A stretch of 64,000 nt of DNA. It comes from Streptomyces sp. CB01580. GTDB taxonomy: Bacteria; Actinomycetota; Actinomycetes; Streptomycetales; Streptomycetaceae. The DNA is taken from assembly GCF_001905795.1 (NCBI RefSeq), contig NZ_LIXJ01000016.1:136411-200410 (forward strand), written 5' to 3'. Below the pieces are notes generated by a model that was not told where the DNA came from, searched no databases, and saw only the letters and a program-made list of their open reading frames with translations. This document shows, piece after piece, positions 43,376 to 52,152 of this stretch; the first letter of the stretch is position 1, and each line of letters begins with the position of its first letter. The position numbers were made by a program, and so were the translations under genes.

Positions 43376-43436
43376 GCGCGCCGGTGGCCACCGGTCCGCG
43401 TCCCCGGGAAGAAGCGGCGGCCGCCCGGGCCCCGGG

Positions 43437-46271
43437 TCACCCCAGGGAGCTGTAGGCGACCACCCCGCGCAGCACCGCGTCCACCGCCTTGCGCGCGTTG
43501 CGCGCGACCGTGCTGCCGTCCCGGGGCGCCGCGGCCTCGATCTGGCCCAGCACGTCGATCACCTGCTTGCACCACCGGACGAAGTCCCCCGCGGGCATCT
43601 CCGCCTCGTTCAGCACCTCGTCCAGCGTGCGTCCCGACGCCCACATGTAGACGGCCCAGGCGAAGCCCAGATCGGGCTCGCGCTGCCCGACCCCCTCCGC
43701 CTGATTGATCTTGAACTCCTCCTCCAGGGCATCGAGCCGGCCCCAGATCCGGACCATCTCCCCCATCGCGGCCCGCGCGGGCCCCGACGGCAGCTTGGGC
43801 GCCACCGCGTCATCGGCCTGCCGCGCCTCGTACACCAACGCCGAGACGCATGCCGCGAGTTCGGCCGGGTTCAGGCCCTCCCACACGCCGTCCCGCAGGC
43901 ATTCGCTGGCCAGCAGGTCCAGTTCCCCGTAGAGGCGGGCGAGCCGCCGCCCGTGCTCGGTGACCTCGTCGCCCCGCAGGTAGTCGAGCTCGGTGAGCAG
44001 CGCGACGATGCGGTCGAAGGTCCGGGCGATCGTGTTCGTCCGGCCCTCGATGCGGCGCTCCAACTGCTTGGTGTCGCGCCGCAGTCGGTGGTGGCGCTCT
44101 GCCCACCGGGCGTGGTCCTCGCGCTCGTCGCACCCGTGGCAGGGGTGGGCGCGCAGGGCCGCCCGCAGCCGGGCTATCTCCCGGTCGTCGGCGGCCGGGG
44201 ACCGTCCCTTGCGATGCCGCTCCGGCACGATGTGTCCGGCCTTCGTCCGGAGGGCGGAGGCCAGGTCGCGACGCGACTGCGGCGAGCGCGCGTTGAACGA
44301 CTTCGGCACCCGCATCCGCTCCAGCACCTGCACCGGAACCGGGAAGTCGATGGAGGCGAGCCGCTTCACCTGCCGTTCGGCGGTCAGCACCAACGGCCGC
44401 GGCCCGTCGTGGTATTCGAGCCCGCGGTGCCCGTGGCCGTTGACGCGGCCGGCCGGCAGACCGGGGTCGAGGACCAGCGCCAGCCCGGCGAACTTGCCGG
44501 TGGGCACGTGGATGACGTCGCCGGGCCGCAGCTTCTCCAGGGAGGCCGCCGCCTCGGCCCGCCGCTGGGTCGCGCCCCGCTTGGCCAGTTCGTTCTCCCG
44601 CTCCTTGAGGTCGCGGCGCAGCCGCGCGTACTCCTCGAAGTCGCCGAGGTGGCAGGTCATGCCCTCGCGGTAACCCGCGAGCCCCTCCTCGTTGCGCTGG
44701 ACCTGCCGGGAGATCCCGACCACGGACCGGTCGGCCTGGAACTGCGCGAAGGAGGTCTCCAGCAGCTCGCGCGAGCGGTGCCGCCCGTACTGGTGCACCA
44801 GGTTGACGGCCATGTTGTACGAGGGCCGGAAGCTGGACCGCAGGGGGTAGGTGCGGGTGCCCGCGAGCCCGGCCAGCTGCACCGGGTCCATGCCGCGCTG
44901 CCACAGGACCACGGCGTGGCCCTCGACGTCGATGCCGCGGCGGCCGGCCCGCCCGGTCAGCTGGGTGTACTCGCCGGGCGTGACGTCGGCGTGCTGCTCG
45001 CCGTTCCACTTGACGAGCTTCTCCAGCACGACCGAGCGCGCGGGCATGTTGATGCCGAGGGCGAGGGTCTCGGTCGCGAAGACCGCCTTGACGAGGCCGC
45101 GCACGAACAGCTCCTCGACGACCTCCTTGAACGTGGGCAGCATGCCGGCGTGATGCGCGGCGATGCCCCGTTCCAGCCCTTCGAGCCACTCGTAGTAGCC
45201 CAGGACGTGGAGGTCCTCGCCGGGGATGGACGCGGTTCGCTCCTCGACGATCTCGCGGACCAGGCGGCGCCCCGCCTCGTCGTTGAGCCGCAGTCCGGCG
45301 TGCAGACACTGCTGCACCGCCGCCTCGCAGCCCGCCCGGCTGAAGATGAACGTGATGGCCGGGAGGAGCCCCTCGGCGTCCAGCCGGTCGATGACCTCGG
45401 GCCTCGCCGGGGTCCAGATCCGGCCGCGCTGGCGGCGCTCGCGCTCCCGGTCCGCCTCGCGGACCATCTTGCCCCGGCGACGGTCGCGGGGGTTGTACGT
45501 CCGCTGGTTCTCCATCCGGGCGAGCCGGATGAGGTCGGGGTTGACCTCGCGGCGTGCGGTGCCGCGTCCGCCGTGGTCGCTCTCCTCCTCGAAGAGGTCG
45601 TACATCCGGCGGCCCGCGAGCACGTGCTGCCAGAGCGGCACCGGGCGGTGCTCGGCGACGATGACCTCGGTGTCGCCGCGGACGGTGTCCAGCCAGTCGC
45701 CGAACTCCTCCGCGTTGGACACGGTCGCCGAGAGCGACACGAGTGTCACGGACTCCGGGAGGTGGATGATCACTTCCTCCCAGACGGCGCCCCGGAACCG
45801 GTCGGAGAGGTAGTGCACCTCGTCCATCACCACGTAGCCGAGGCCGCGCAGCGCCTGCGAGCCCGCGTACAGCATGTTCCGCAGGACCTCGGTGGTCATG
45901 ACGACCACGGGGGCGTCGCCGTTGACGCTGTTGTCACCGGTCAGCAGGCCGACCTTGTCGGGTCCGTAGCGTTTGACCAGATCGGCGAACTTCTGGTTGG
46001 AGAGGGCCTTGATCGGGGTGGTGTAGAAGCACTTGCGCCCCTGCTGGAGGGCGAGGTGCACGGCGAACTCGCCGACGATCGTCTTGCCCGAGCCGGTCGG
46101 GGCGGCGACGAGCACGCCCTTGCCGGCCTCCAGTGCCTCGCATGCCTCGATCTGGTAGGGGTCCAGCTCGAATTCGTACAGCTCCCGGAAGGGCGCGAGT
46201 GCGGTGGCCAGCTCGGCGGCACGGATCCGAGAAGCCTGGTATCGCTCAGCGGGTGAGAGGTCCTCTGTCAT
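43437..46271 (-). CDS. helY: Ski2/Mtr4-like DEAD-box helicase (HelY type)
   Basis: 944 residues. Walker A APTGSGKT (57-64), DEVH box (150-153), SLSATVSN motif III and QLTGRAGRRGID motif VI are all intact. A long C-terminal region resembles the arch/DSHCT part of eukaryotic exosome helicases (WAERHHRLRRDTKQLERR; AVYMWASGRTLDEVLNEAEMPAGDFVRWCKQ). It likely unwinds RNA in degradation or ribosome assembly. ATG 46271 starts MTEDLSPAERY; the longer frame adds 33 unlikely residues. Last gene of the tat-linked minus-strand series. Confidence 0.92.
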   Translation of the reverse strand: MTEDLSPAERYQASRIRAAELATALAPFRELYEFELDPYQIEACEALEAGKGVLVAAPTGSGKTIVGEFAVHLALQQGRKCFYTTPIKALSNQKFADLVKRYGPDKVGLLTGDNSVNGDAPVVVMTTEVLRNMLYAGSQALRGLGYVVMDEVHYLSDRFRGAVWEEVIIHLPESVTLVSLSATVSNAEEFGDWLDTVRGDTEVIVAEHRPVPLWQHVLAGRRMYDLFEEESDHGGRGTARREVNPDLIRLARMENQRTYNPRDRRRGKMVREADRERERRQRGRIWTPARPEVIDRLDAEGLLPAITFIFSRAGCEAAVQQCLHAGLRLNDEAGRRLVREIVEERTASIPGEDLHVLGYYEWLEGLERGIAAHHAGMLPTFKEVVEELFVRGLVKAVFATETLALGINMPARSVVLEKLVKWNGEQHADVTPGEYTQLTGRAGRRGIDVEGHAVVLWQRGMDPVQLAGLAGTRTYPLRSSFRPSYNMAVNLVHQYGRHRSRELLETSFAQFQADRSVVGISRQVQRNEEGLAGYREGMTCHLGDFEEYARLRRDLKERENELAKRGATQRRAEAAASLEKLRPGDVIHVPTGKFAGLALVLDPGLPAGRVNGHGHRGLEYHDGPRPLVLTAERQVKRLASIDFPVPVQVLERMRVPKSFNARSPQSRRDLASALRTKAGHIVPERHRKGRSPAADDREIARLRAALRAHPCHGCDEREDHARWAERHHRLRRDTKQLERRIEGRTNTIARTFDRIVALLTELDYLRGDEVTEHGRRLARLYGELDLLASECLRDGVWEGLNPAELAACVSALVYEARQADDAVAPKLPSGPARAAMGEMVRIWGRLDALEEEFKINQAEGVGQREPDLGFAWAVYMWASGRTLDEVLNEAEMPAGDFVRWCKQVIDVLGQIEAAAPRDGSTVARNARKAVDAVLRGVVAYSSLG

Positions 46272-46315
46272 CTTGCCTATGAGCGTACCCGCCGCCTGTG
46301 ACAGCGGCTCGATCT

Positions 46316-47224
46316 TTAAAGTCCGCCGGGAGAACCGGGCGCGAGCACCGTGACCGCGCCCGGTACGCACGTCGCGGTGAGCGGCAGCGCCCCCAGCGGT
46401 TCACCGTCCGCGTACGCGGTGACGCCGGCCGCGGACAGCTCGACCGAGGAGGCCCGGTGCACGGTCACCGCGGGGTGGCCGAGATGCGTCCCCCGGTAGA
46501 CCCGGGGGAAGACCCTCAGGAGCGTGGCGCGACTGCAGTTCCCGACCACGACCACGTCGAAGAGCCCGTCGTCCATGACGGCGTCGGCGCACATCCGCAT
46601 GCCGCCGCCGTACGACGTCCCGTTGCCGACGGCGACGAGCGTCGCCTCGATCTCCCGCACCGGCCCGTCGTCCAGCCGCAGGCGGTACGGGATCGGCCGG
46701 AACGCGGCGAGTTCGGCGAGGATCGCGAGGTCGTACTTGAACCGCCCGCCCACGAAACGCATCCGGTTGCCGCGGTCGTTGACCCGGGAGTCGAAGCCGG
46801 AGGCGAGCACGGACCCGAACCACCGGTCCCCGACCCTGCCGAGGTCGATCTCGCGGACGCCGCCGCCCTTGAGCGCCTCGGCGGCCAGCCGTCCGGCGGC
46901 GGCCGGGTCCACGACCGGCACCCCCAGCGCCCTGGCGAAGTCGTTCCCGGTGCCCACGGCCACGACGCCGAGCGGCGTCGTCGTCCCGGCGACGGCCTGG
47001 AGGGCGAGGGACATCATGCCGTCCCCGCCGACGGCGATCAGTGCGCCGGTGCCCCCTGCGACGGCCTCGCGGGCCCGTCGCAGGGCGTCGTCGGCGTCCT
47101 CGCCGAGGACGGTGCGCACGGAGAATCCCGCGTCCCGCAACGCGGAAGCGGCCGGCTGCGCGGCACGCGCGCCCCGGCCGCTTCCCGCGGTGGGATTGAC
47201 GAAAAGGGTGATCTCGCTGGTCAC
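46316..47224 (-). CDS. Diacylglycerol kinase-family lipid kinase
   Basis: 302 residues. The catalytic domain has LFVNPTAGSGRG, IAVGGDGMMSLALQ (GGDGT-type loop with Met), GVVAVGTGNDFARALG and a C-terminal beta sandwich ending YADGEPLGALPLTATCVPGAV. It phosphorylates diacylglycerol or a related lipid using ATP at the membrane. GTG 47224. It sits 16 bp after tatC and 44 bp before the helicase gene, so probably co-transcribed. Confidence 0.9.
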   Translation of the reverse strand: MTSEITLFVNPTAGSGRGARAAQPAASALRDAGFSVRTVLGEDADDALRRAREAVAGGTGALIAVGGDGMMSLALQAVAGTTTPLGVVAVGTGNDFARALGVPVVDPAAAGRLAAEALKGGGVREIDLGRVGDRWFGSVLASGFDSRVNDRGNRMRFVGGRFKYDLAILAELAAFRPIPYRLRLDDGPVREIEATLVAVGNGTSYGGGMRMCADAVMDDGLFDVVVVGNCSRATLLRVFPRVYRGTHLGHPAVTVHRASSVELSAAGVTAYADGEPLGALPLTATCVPGAVTVLAPGSPGGL

Positions 47225-47240
47225 CCCGGGACCCTACAGG

Positions 47241-48191
47241 TCAGGTGATGTCGTCGTAACCGTTCACCCGGTCACGGTCCGGGCTCGTCGGCTGCGGCAG
47301 GGCGTTGCGGGACGCGACCGACTCGACCTCTCCGATGTCCGCGGGGGTCAGGTCCAGCTCCGACGCCTCGTCGTCGCCCGGGCCCGCCGCCTCGCGCCGT
47401 TCCTTGCGCCGGTCGTTGAGGAGGGAGATCCCCGTGGCCAGGAAGTAGAGGACCCAGATCGGTCCGGCGAGCAGCAGCATGCTGACCGGGTCGGTGCTGG
47501 GAGTGGCGACCGCGGCGAAGACCGTGATCCCCATGATCATGCCCCGCCACCAGCCGAGCATCCGCTTGCCGGTGAGGATCCCGCCGAAGTTCAGCATCAC
47601 GAGCAGCAGGGGCAGCTCGAAGGCGAGCCCGAAGACCACGACCATGCGCGTGATCAGATCCAGCAGTTCGTCCAGTGGCAGCTGGTTGTCGAGATCGGCC
47701 GGCGAGAAGTCCAGGAGCACCCGCGCCATCGTGGGCAGGGTCTTGTACGCGAAGAAGCCGCCGGCGAGGAACAGTGGGAAGCCGGCGCCCACGAAAGCGA
47801 GGGAGTACTTTTTCTCGTTCCTGTGCAGCCCGGGCGCGACGAAGGCCCACAGCTGGTAGAGCCAGACCGGCGAGGAGACGACGATGCCCGCCGTCAGGGA
47901 GACCTTGAGGGCCAGGGTGAACGGGGTGAGCAGACCGTTCAGGACGATGCGCGCACAGGTGCCGTCCTCCCTCTTGGCGAGTTCGGCGAAGCTCGACTCG
48001 CAACCGACCGACTTCAGTACCGGGTTGGTGAAGACCTCGACGATCCCCTTGTAGAAGAAGGCGGCGGCGATCGTGACGACGACGATCCCCAGCAGCCCCT
48101 TCGCCAACCGGTTACGCAGCTCTCGCAGGTGCTCCACCAGGGGCATGCGGCCCTCTGGGTCCCTCTCCTGCTTGCGGGAAGACTTGAGCAA
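47241..48191 (-). CDS. tatC: Twin-arginine translocase subunit TatC
   Basis: 316 residues with six membrane helices. MPLVEHLRELRNRLAKGLLG carries the conserved N-terminal Glu that binds the signal peptide. FVAPGLHRNEKKY, FALAFELPL-type segments and FAAVATPSTDPVSMLLLA are TatC blocks. The acidic C-terminal tail (DDEASELDLTPADIGEVES) is cytoplasmic. The reading frame begins with TTG at 48191; ATG 48146 would trim 15 residues. The Tat-exported glycosidase in this window is a likely client. Confidence 0.95.
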   Translation of the reverse strand: MLKSSRKQERDPEGRMPLVEHLRELRNRLAKGLLGIVVVTIAAAFFYKGIVEVFTNPVLKSVGCESSFAELAKREDGTCARIVLNGLLTPFTLALKVSLTAGIVVSSPVWLYQLWAFVAPGLHRNEKKYSLAFVGAGFPLFLAGGFFAYKTLPTMARVLLDFSPADLDNQLPLDELLDLITRMVVVFGLAFELPLLLVMLNFGGILTGKRMLGWWRGMIMGITVFAAVATPSTDPVSMLLLAGPIWVLYFLATGISLLNDRRKERREAAGPGDDEASELDLTPADIGEVESVASRNALPQPTSPDRDRVNGYDDIT

Positions 48192-48257
48192 CCCACGTCC
48201 TCATCTCGTGCAGCAGGCCGTCACCGAATCCCCGGCGCCTGCGTCGGCCCGTTACTG

Positions 48258-48551
48258 TCAGCGCTTGGTCGAGTCGGTCGGCTCGGCGACCGGGCGGGAG
48301 CTGGTCACGTCACCCGGCGCGGCCTTGATGGTGCGCGGGGCGGCTTGGTCCTGGGCCTGGTCGTTGGCCGCCGGCTCGGCCGGGGTGGCCGACGGGCCGC
48401 CTTCGGACTTCATCGCCTTGGCCTCGCTCTTCAGGATGCGGGCGGACTTGCCGAGCGAGCGGGCCATGTCAGGAAGCTTCTTCGCGCCGAACAGCAGAAC
48501 AACGACGACGAGGATCAGGATGATCTCGGGAGCACCGATTCTTCCGAACAT
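48258..48551 (-). CDS. tatA: Twin-arginine translocase subunit TatA
   Basis: 97 residues. One N-terminal membrane helix (IILILVVVVLLFGAKKLP) with the FGxxKLP hinge is followed by an amphipathic helix (DMARSLGKSARILKSEAKAMKSE) and an unstructured Pro/Ala/Thr tail. It oligomerises with TatC to pass folded proteins. The gene is 66 bp upstream of tatC. Confidence 0.95.
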   Translation of the reverse strand: MFGRIGAPEIILILVVVVLLFGAKKLPDMARSLGKSARILKSEAKAMKSEGGPSATPAEPAANDQAQDQAAPRTIKAAPGDVTSSRPVAEPTDSTKR

Positions 48552-48854
48552 AAGCGTGTACCTTCTCACCGAGGCAGCGGGGGTGGGGCGGATCGAACAA
48601 CGGACGTCCGATCGTCGTACTGTCAGCGATCGTATCCCGCGGGAGTGAACACGGGGCAATACCCGTGCGTCCCCGCGGTGACGACCCATGCCTCGCTCTG
48701 CGGGCCGCTTGAGCAGCGTACCCCCCGAGTCCGGGAAACAGGAGGCCACGCCCTGGACGACCGATCGGCCCCGGTCACCGCCTCACACGAACGCGTGGCG
48801 GCGCGGGGGCCGTGCCCCTGTCACCCAGGGGCGTACGTCTGCGGCGGAGCCCGG
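48552..48854. other. Upstream region of tatA, no gene seen
   Basis: Between tatA and repeat copy D. It should hold the tatA promoter; no strong hexamer pair is obvious. Open frames here lack recognisable domains. Confidence 0.5.
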
Positions 48855-49019
48855 CCAAGGGCTGTCCCGTCATCCCTGGTGGATCGGCGCGCGGCGTCGG
48901 ATGCGGTGCATCGCAGGGCGGAGGGGCGCCCGCATACCGGATGTGTACGGGCGTTCCGACAACGCGGCGAGGTGCCGCAGCTGTCGTCGTGCGCCCGCCA
49001 GGGATGACGGGACAGCCCT
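48855..49019. mobile_element. MITE-like element D, 165 bp, related interior
   Basis: Terminal inverted repeats AGGGCTGTCCCGTCATCCCT and its complement are almost perfect but differ from those of copies A-C. The interior shares GCGGTGCATCGCA, GGCGGA and CGACAACGCGGCGAGGTGCCG with them, so it looks like a sister family. It abuts the stop codon of the small membrane protein gene; its last base is part of that TGA. No target duplication is clear. Confidence 0.7.
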
Positions 49020-49216
49020 CAGCGCAGCGCCTCGCCCGTGGCGGCGAGGTCCGTCGCGGCCCGTTCGAGGTCCTCCGCGGCACGGTTGATGTGCCGAGTG
49101 GTCAGCGTCACCTGCCGCCCCAGACGCTGGACCTCGATGAAGACCCTGACGGCCAGCACGCCCAGAACGGCGATCCCGAGGAAGCCCAGGGCGATGGCGA
49201 GCATGGGCCAGAACAT
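49019..49216 (-). CDS. Small single-helix membrane protein
   Basis: 65 residues. MFWPMLAIALGFLGIAVLGVLAVRVFIEV is an N-terminal membrane helix; the rest is a soluble amphipathic helix (RLGRQVTLTTRHINRAAEDLERAATDLAATGEALR). The topology suits a DUF948-like or divisome-type accessory protein, but the family is not recognised with confidence. ATG 49216. It lies between the zinc-ribbon gene and tatA, bounded by two repeat elements. Confidence 0.65.
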   Translation of the reverse strand: MFWPMLAIALGFLGIAVLGVLAVRVFIEVQRLGRQVTLTTRHINRAAEDLERAATDLAATGEALR

Positions 49217-49344
49217 GCGGAAATCCTCGATGTGTCGGGGCCTCGGAGAATTCCGGGGACGGTGGCGGGTGACCGGTGACGGGTGGTGGACATGGGACGC
49301 GGAGGGAACCGGAGCCGGGGCGGCCGGCACCGGGAGTGGAACTA

Positions 49345-49406
49345 GTGCTGTGACCGGGAAGGTTTGCCGGGCGTCGCGAGCCGGTGAACCTTCCCGGTCA
49401 CAGCAC
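49345..49406. mobile_element. MITE copy C, 62-bp internally deleted derivative
   Basis: Begins GTGCTGTGACCGGGAAGGTT and ends with its complement. TA at 49343-49344 and 49407-49408 lies within CTAG on both sides, so the target duplication is intact. Compared with copy B about 100 internal bases are missing. The remaining RNA would form one long hairpin, downstream of the zinc-ribbon gene. Confidence 0.88.
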
Positions 49407-49666
49407 TAGAGACTGCTGTGGAGACGCAGCGTCCGCACCCCGCCGTGGGTGAGGAGCTCGACTATCCGCTCCCCCGCGGGCTTGCGGACGGCCGAGCCGC
49501 ACTCCGGGCAGGTGAAGGAGTAGAACGTGGTGCGGCGGCTGGCGCCCACGGCGAGCCGGATCGCCCCGGCCGTCAGTTCGAACCGCTCCCGGCAGTCCGG
49601 ACAGGCCGCCTTGAAGCGCACGGAGTCCGGGACCACCACGGTCGGCACACCTGACATCGCAGACAT
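49406..49666 (-). CDS. FmdB-like zinc-ribbon protein
   Basis: 86 residues. Two Cys pairs (ACPDCRERFEL and FTCPECGSAVRKPAG) form a zinc ribbon. The start MSAMSGVPTVVVPDSVRFK is followed by a short basic core. Function unknown; possibly a nucleic-acid or protein adaptor. Its TAG stop uses the TA target duplication plus the first G of MITE copy C, so insertion did not change the protein. ATG 49666 was chosen; 49657 is possible. It follows pafC by 28 bp. Confidence 0.72.
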   Translation of the reverse strand: MSAMSGVPTVVVPDSVRFKAACPDCRERFELTAGAIRLAVGASRRTTFYSFTCPECGSAVRKPAGERIVELLTHGGVRTLRLHSSL

Positions 49667-49694
49667 ATCGCTCACATCTCCCTCGAATGTCCGC

Positions 49695-50651
49695 TCAGAC
49701 CGGGTCGTCATAGGCGGCGAGTGCGGCACGGGCCGCCTCCTGGGCACTCCGCGCCAGCTCCGGCGGGGAGACGATGCGCCCCTCCCCGCCCAGCCGCAGC
49801 GCGAGCCTGCGCAGCGAGGCCGGGTCGGGGGTGCGCAGGGCGATCCGCAGCCCGCCGTCCGGGAGTTCCCGGGCGGTGTCGTGCGGGTAGTACTCGGCGA
49901 CCCACCGCCCGCCGGGGCCGACCTCGACCACGACCTCCGGATCCTCGGCCGAGGGCTGGACCAGTCCCTCGGACAGGTCGCGCAGTTCGAGCTCCGGCGG
50001 TGCGGCCGGTTCGTCCAGCAGCCTGATCGCGGCGACCCGGTCGAGGCGGAAGGTGCGCCGGTCCTCGGAGGACCTGCACCACGCCTCCATGTACGTGTGG
50101 CCCACGGCGAACAGCCGGATCGGGTCCACCTCGCGCTCGGTGAGCTCGTCGCGCGCGGGCGAGTAGTAGCGCAGCCACAGCCGGCGCCGCTCCGAGATCG
50201 CCCGATCGACCTCGGCGAAAACACCGCCCTCGGACTCGAAGGTGACCGAGAGCCTCGAACTGGCCGCCCCCACCTCACCGGCCGCGGTCTCCAGCTTCGC
50301 GGTGGCCCGCAGCAGCGCCTGCCGGTCGCTCTCGCGCAGGCCCGGCAGCGTGGCCACGGCACGGGCGGCGACCAGGAGGGCCGTCGCCTCGTCGGCCGCG
50401 AGCCGCAGCGGCTCGGCGACGTCGTCGGGGTTGTGCCACCAGATCCGCTCGCCGTCGGTGTCGATGTCCAGCAGGTCGCCGCCGCGGAAGCTCGTCCCGC
50501 ACATGGGCAGCACGTCGAGGTCCGAGATCAGCTCGTCCTCGGTGATCCCGAAGGCGCGGGCGACGTCCTGGACGTGGGCGCCGGGGCGCTCGCGCAGATA
50601 GGTGACCAGGGAGAGCATCCGCCGGGTCTGGTCGATCGCGTTCGTGGCCAT
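49695..50651 (-). CDS. pafC: WYL-domain regulator PafC
   Basis: 318 residues. An N-terminal winged helix (TRRMLSLVTYLRERPGAHVQDVARAFGI), a central WYL domain (LRYYSPARDELTEREVDPIRLFAVGHTYMEAWC) and a WCX C-terminal domain. In mycobacteria PafB and PafC act as a heterodimer activating DNA-damage genes independently of LexA. It starts 13 bp after the pafB stop, and its partner is intact, so the pair is probably functional. Confidence 0.92.
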   Translation of the reverse strand: MATNAIDQTRRMLSLVTYLRERPGAHVQDVARAFGITEDELISDLDVLPMCGTSFRGGDLLDIDTDGERIWWHNPDDVAEPLRLAADEATALLVAARAVATLPGLRESDRQALLRATAKLETAAGEVGAASSRLSVTFESEGGVFAEVDRAISERRRLWLRYYSPARDELTEREVDPIRLFAVGHTYMEAWCRSSEDRRTFRLDRVAAIRLLDEPAAPPELELRDLSEGLVQPSAEDPEVVVEVGPGGRWVAEYYPHDTARELPDGGLRIALRTPDPASLRRLALRLGGEGRIVSPPELARSAQEAARAALAAYDDPV

Positions 50652-50664
50652 GAACGGGCCCCCT

Positions 50665-51621
50665 TCAGTCCTTGGCCACGGCGCGCAGCCGTTCCACCAC
50701 GTCGGCCCGCAGGTCCGCGGGTTCCTCCACGACGACGTCCGGGCCGAACTCGACGAGCCAGGCGTCCAGTCCGTGCCCGTACGGAATCTCCAACTCGTCC
50801 CACCCGTTCCCGAGTTCCCGGACCGAAACGGCGCGCGAGCGCAGCGGGTATCCGGCGCCGGTGCGCAGCCTGATCAGCGCGGTCCGGGTGGCCGTCTCCC
50901 CCGCCCAGCTCTCCACGGTCTCGCGGACGGTCACGACGTCGGGCACCTCTGCGGTGAACGTGCCGGCCGCCCGCGAGCGCACCTTGCCGGTGATCCGGGA
51001 GAGACGGAAGACCCGCTCGGCGCGGCGGTCCCGGTCCCAGCCGGCCAGGTACCAGTGGCCCCGCCAGCACTCCAGGGTCCACGGCTCGACGTGACGCGTC
51101 TCGGGCCGGGCGGCGTTGGCCTTGCGGTAGTCAAAGGTCACCGGGCGGCGGTCCCGGCAGGCCAGCATCAGCGGCTCGAACGCGGCCTCGTGCACGGGGA
51201 TCCGGGGTTCGAGGGCGCTGTGCACCTCGTACGTGTCCTCGGTCTCCGGCATCCCGGCCGCCCGGAGCTTCTGCAGCGCGCCGCTGGCGGCACCGGCCAG
51301 CCGCGCCTGCTGCCAGACCTTCGCGGCCAGCCCGAGCGCGGCGGCCTCCTCGGCGTCCAGCGTGATCGGGGGGAGGCGGTTGCTGTCGCGGCGGGCGAGG
51401 TACCCGGTGTCGCCGTCCAGGTTCTCCACGGTCTCGATGACCAGACCGAGTTCGCGCAGATCGTCCTTGTCGCGCTCGAACATCCGGTTGAAGGCATCGT
51501 CGGAGCCCGCTTCCAAGTACGCCTCGATGGACCCCCGGAGCTCACGCTTGCTCAGCGGGCGCCTCGTTCCCAGCAGGCACAGGGCCAGGTTCATCAGCCG
51601 CTCGGCCTTGGCGATCGCCAT
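50665..51621 (-). CDS. pafB: WYL-domain regulator PafB
   Basis: 318 residues. An N-terminal HTH (KAERLMNLALCLLGTRRPLSKRELRGSI), a WYL core (VTFDYRKANAARPETRHVEPWTLECWRGHWYLAGWDRDR) and a WCX domain. It is homologous to the adjacent pafC with the same length. Together they form the PafBC damage-response activator, encoded here, as in mycobacteria, near the pupylation ligase, though two FKBP genes intervene. Confidence 0.92.
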   Translation of the reverse strand: MAIAKAERLMNLALCLLGTRRPLSKRELRGSIEAYLEAGSDDAFNRMFERDKDDLRELGLVIETVENLDGDTGYLARRDSNRLPPITLDAEEAAALGLAAKVWQQARLAGAASGALQKLRAAGMPETEDTYEVHSALEPRIPVHEAAFEPLMLACRDRRPVTFDYRKANAARPETRHVEPWTLECWRGHWYLAGWDRDRRAERVFRLSRITGKVRSRAAGTFTAEVPDVVTVRETVESWAGETATRTALIRLRTGAGYPLRSRAVSVRELGNGWDELEIPYGHGLDAWLVEFGPDVVVEEPADLRADVVERLRAVAKD

Positions 51622-51685
51622 CGACGCCCTTTCTTCTCCGCTCTACGATCGTCGACGGTACCGCTCCCCGCTTCCGGGACAAAAG

Positions 51686-51717
51686 CGAGGGCCCGCACCT
51701 TGCGGCACGGGCCCTCG
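51686..51717 (-). terminator. Terminator after the cytoplasmic FKBP gene
   Basis: CGAGGGCCCG (51686-51695) pairs with CGGGCCCTCG (51708-51717); on the minus strand it is followed by CTTTTG, giving a short U tract. Confidence 0.75.
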
Positions 51718-51734
51718 TCGCGTAGAGGCGCGGA

Positions 51735-52109
51735 TCAGACGGCGACCAGGTCGCAGACGAAGATCAGCGTCTCGCCGGGGGCGATGCGGCCGCCACCGGC
51801 GCCGCGGTCGCCGTACGCGAGGTGCGCGGGGATGGTCAGCTGGCGGCGCCCGCCGACCTTCATGCCCTGCACGCCCCGGTCCCAGCCGGAGATGACCTGC
51901 CCGGCACCGAGCTGGAACTGCAGCGGGGTGCCGCGGTTCCAGGAGGCGTCGAACTCCTCACCGGTGGAGAAGGCCACGCCCACGTAGTGGACCGAGACGT
52001 TGTCGCCCGCCTTGGCCACCGCGCCGTCGCCCTCCCAGATGTCCTTGATCTCCAGGTCGGCCGGCGGCTCGCCACCCGGGAAGTCGATCTCGGGCTTCTC
52101 GATGCTCAC
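51735..52109 (-). CDS. FKBP-type peptidyl-prolyl isomerase, cytoplasmic
   Basis: 124 residues, a single FKBP domain: VSVHYVGVAFSTGEEFDASWNRG, FQLGAGQVISGWDRGVQGMKVGGRRQLTIP and YGDRGAGG, with the aromatic pocket residues present. No signal peptide. It catalyses proline isomerisation and is the classical FK506-binding small FKBP. It follows the two-domain FKBP lipoprotein gene after 43 bp. Confidence 0.94.
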   Translation of the reverse strand: MSIEKPEIDFPGGEPPADLEIKDIWEGDGAVAKAGDNVSVHYVGVAFSTGEEFDASWNRGTPLQFQLGAGQVISGWDRGVQGMKVGGRRQLTIPAHLAYGDRGAGGGRIAPGETLIFVCDLVAV

Positions 52110-52152
52110 TGAGTTGCTCCTCTTGATGATGAACTGCGCAACCGGGACAGTC

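Noticed and set aside
48688..49089. Plus-strand frames across the region upstream of tatA and element D
   Set aside because: They run through a repeat element and show no family features.
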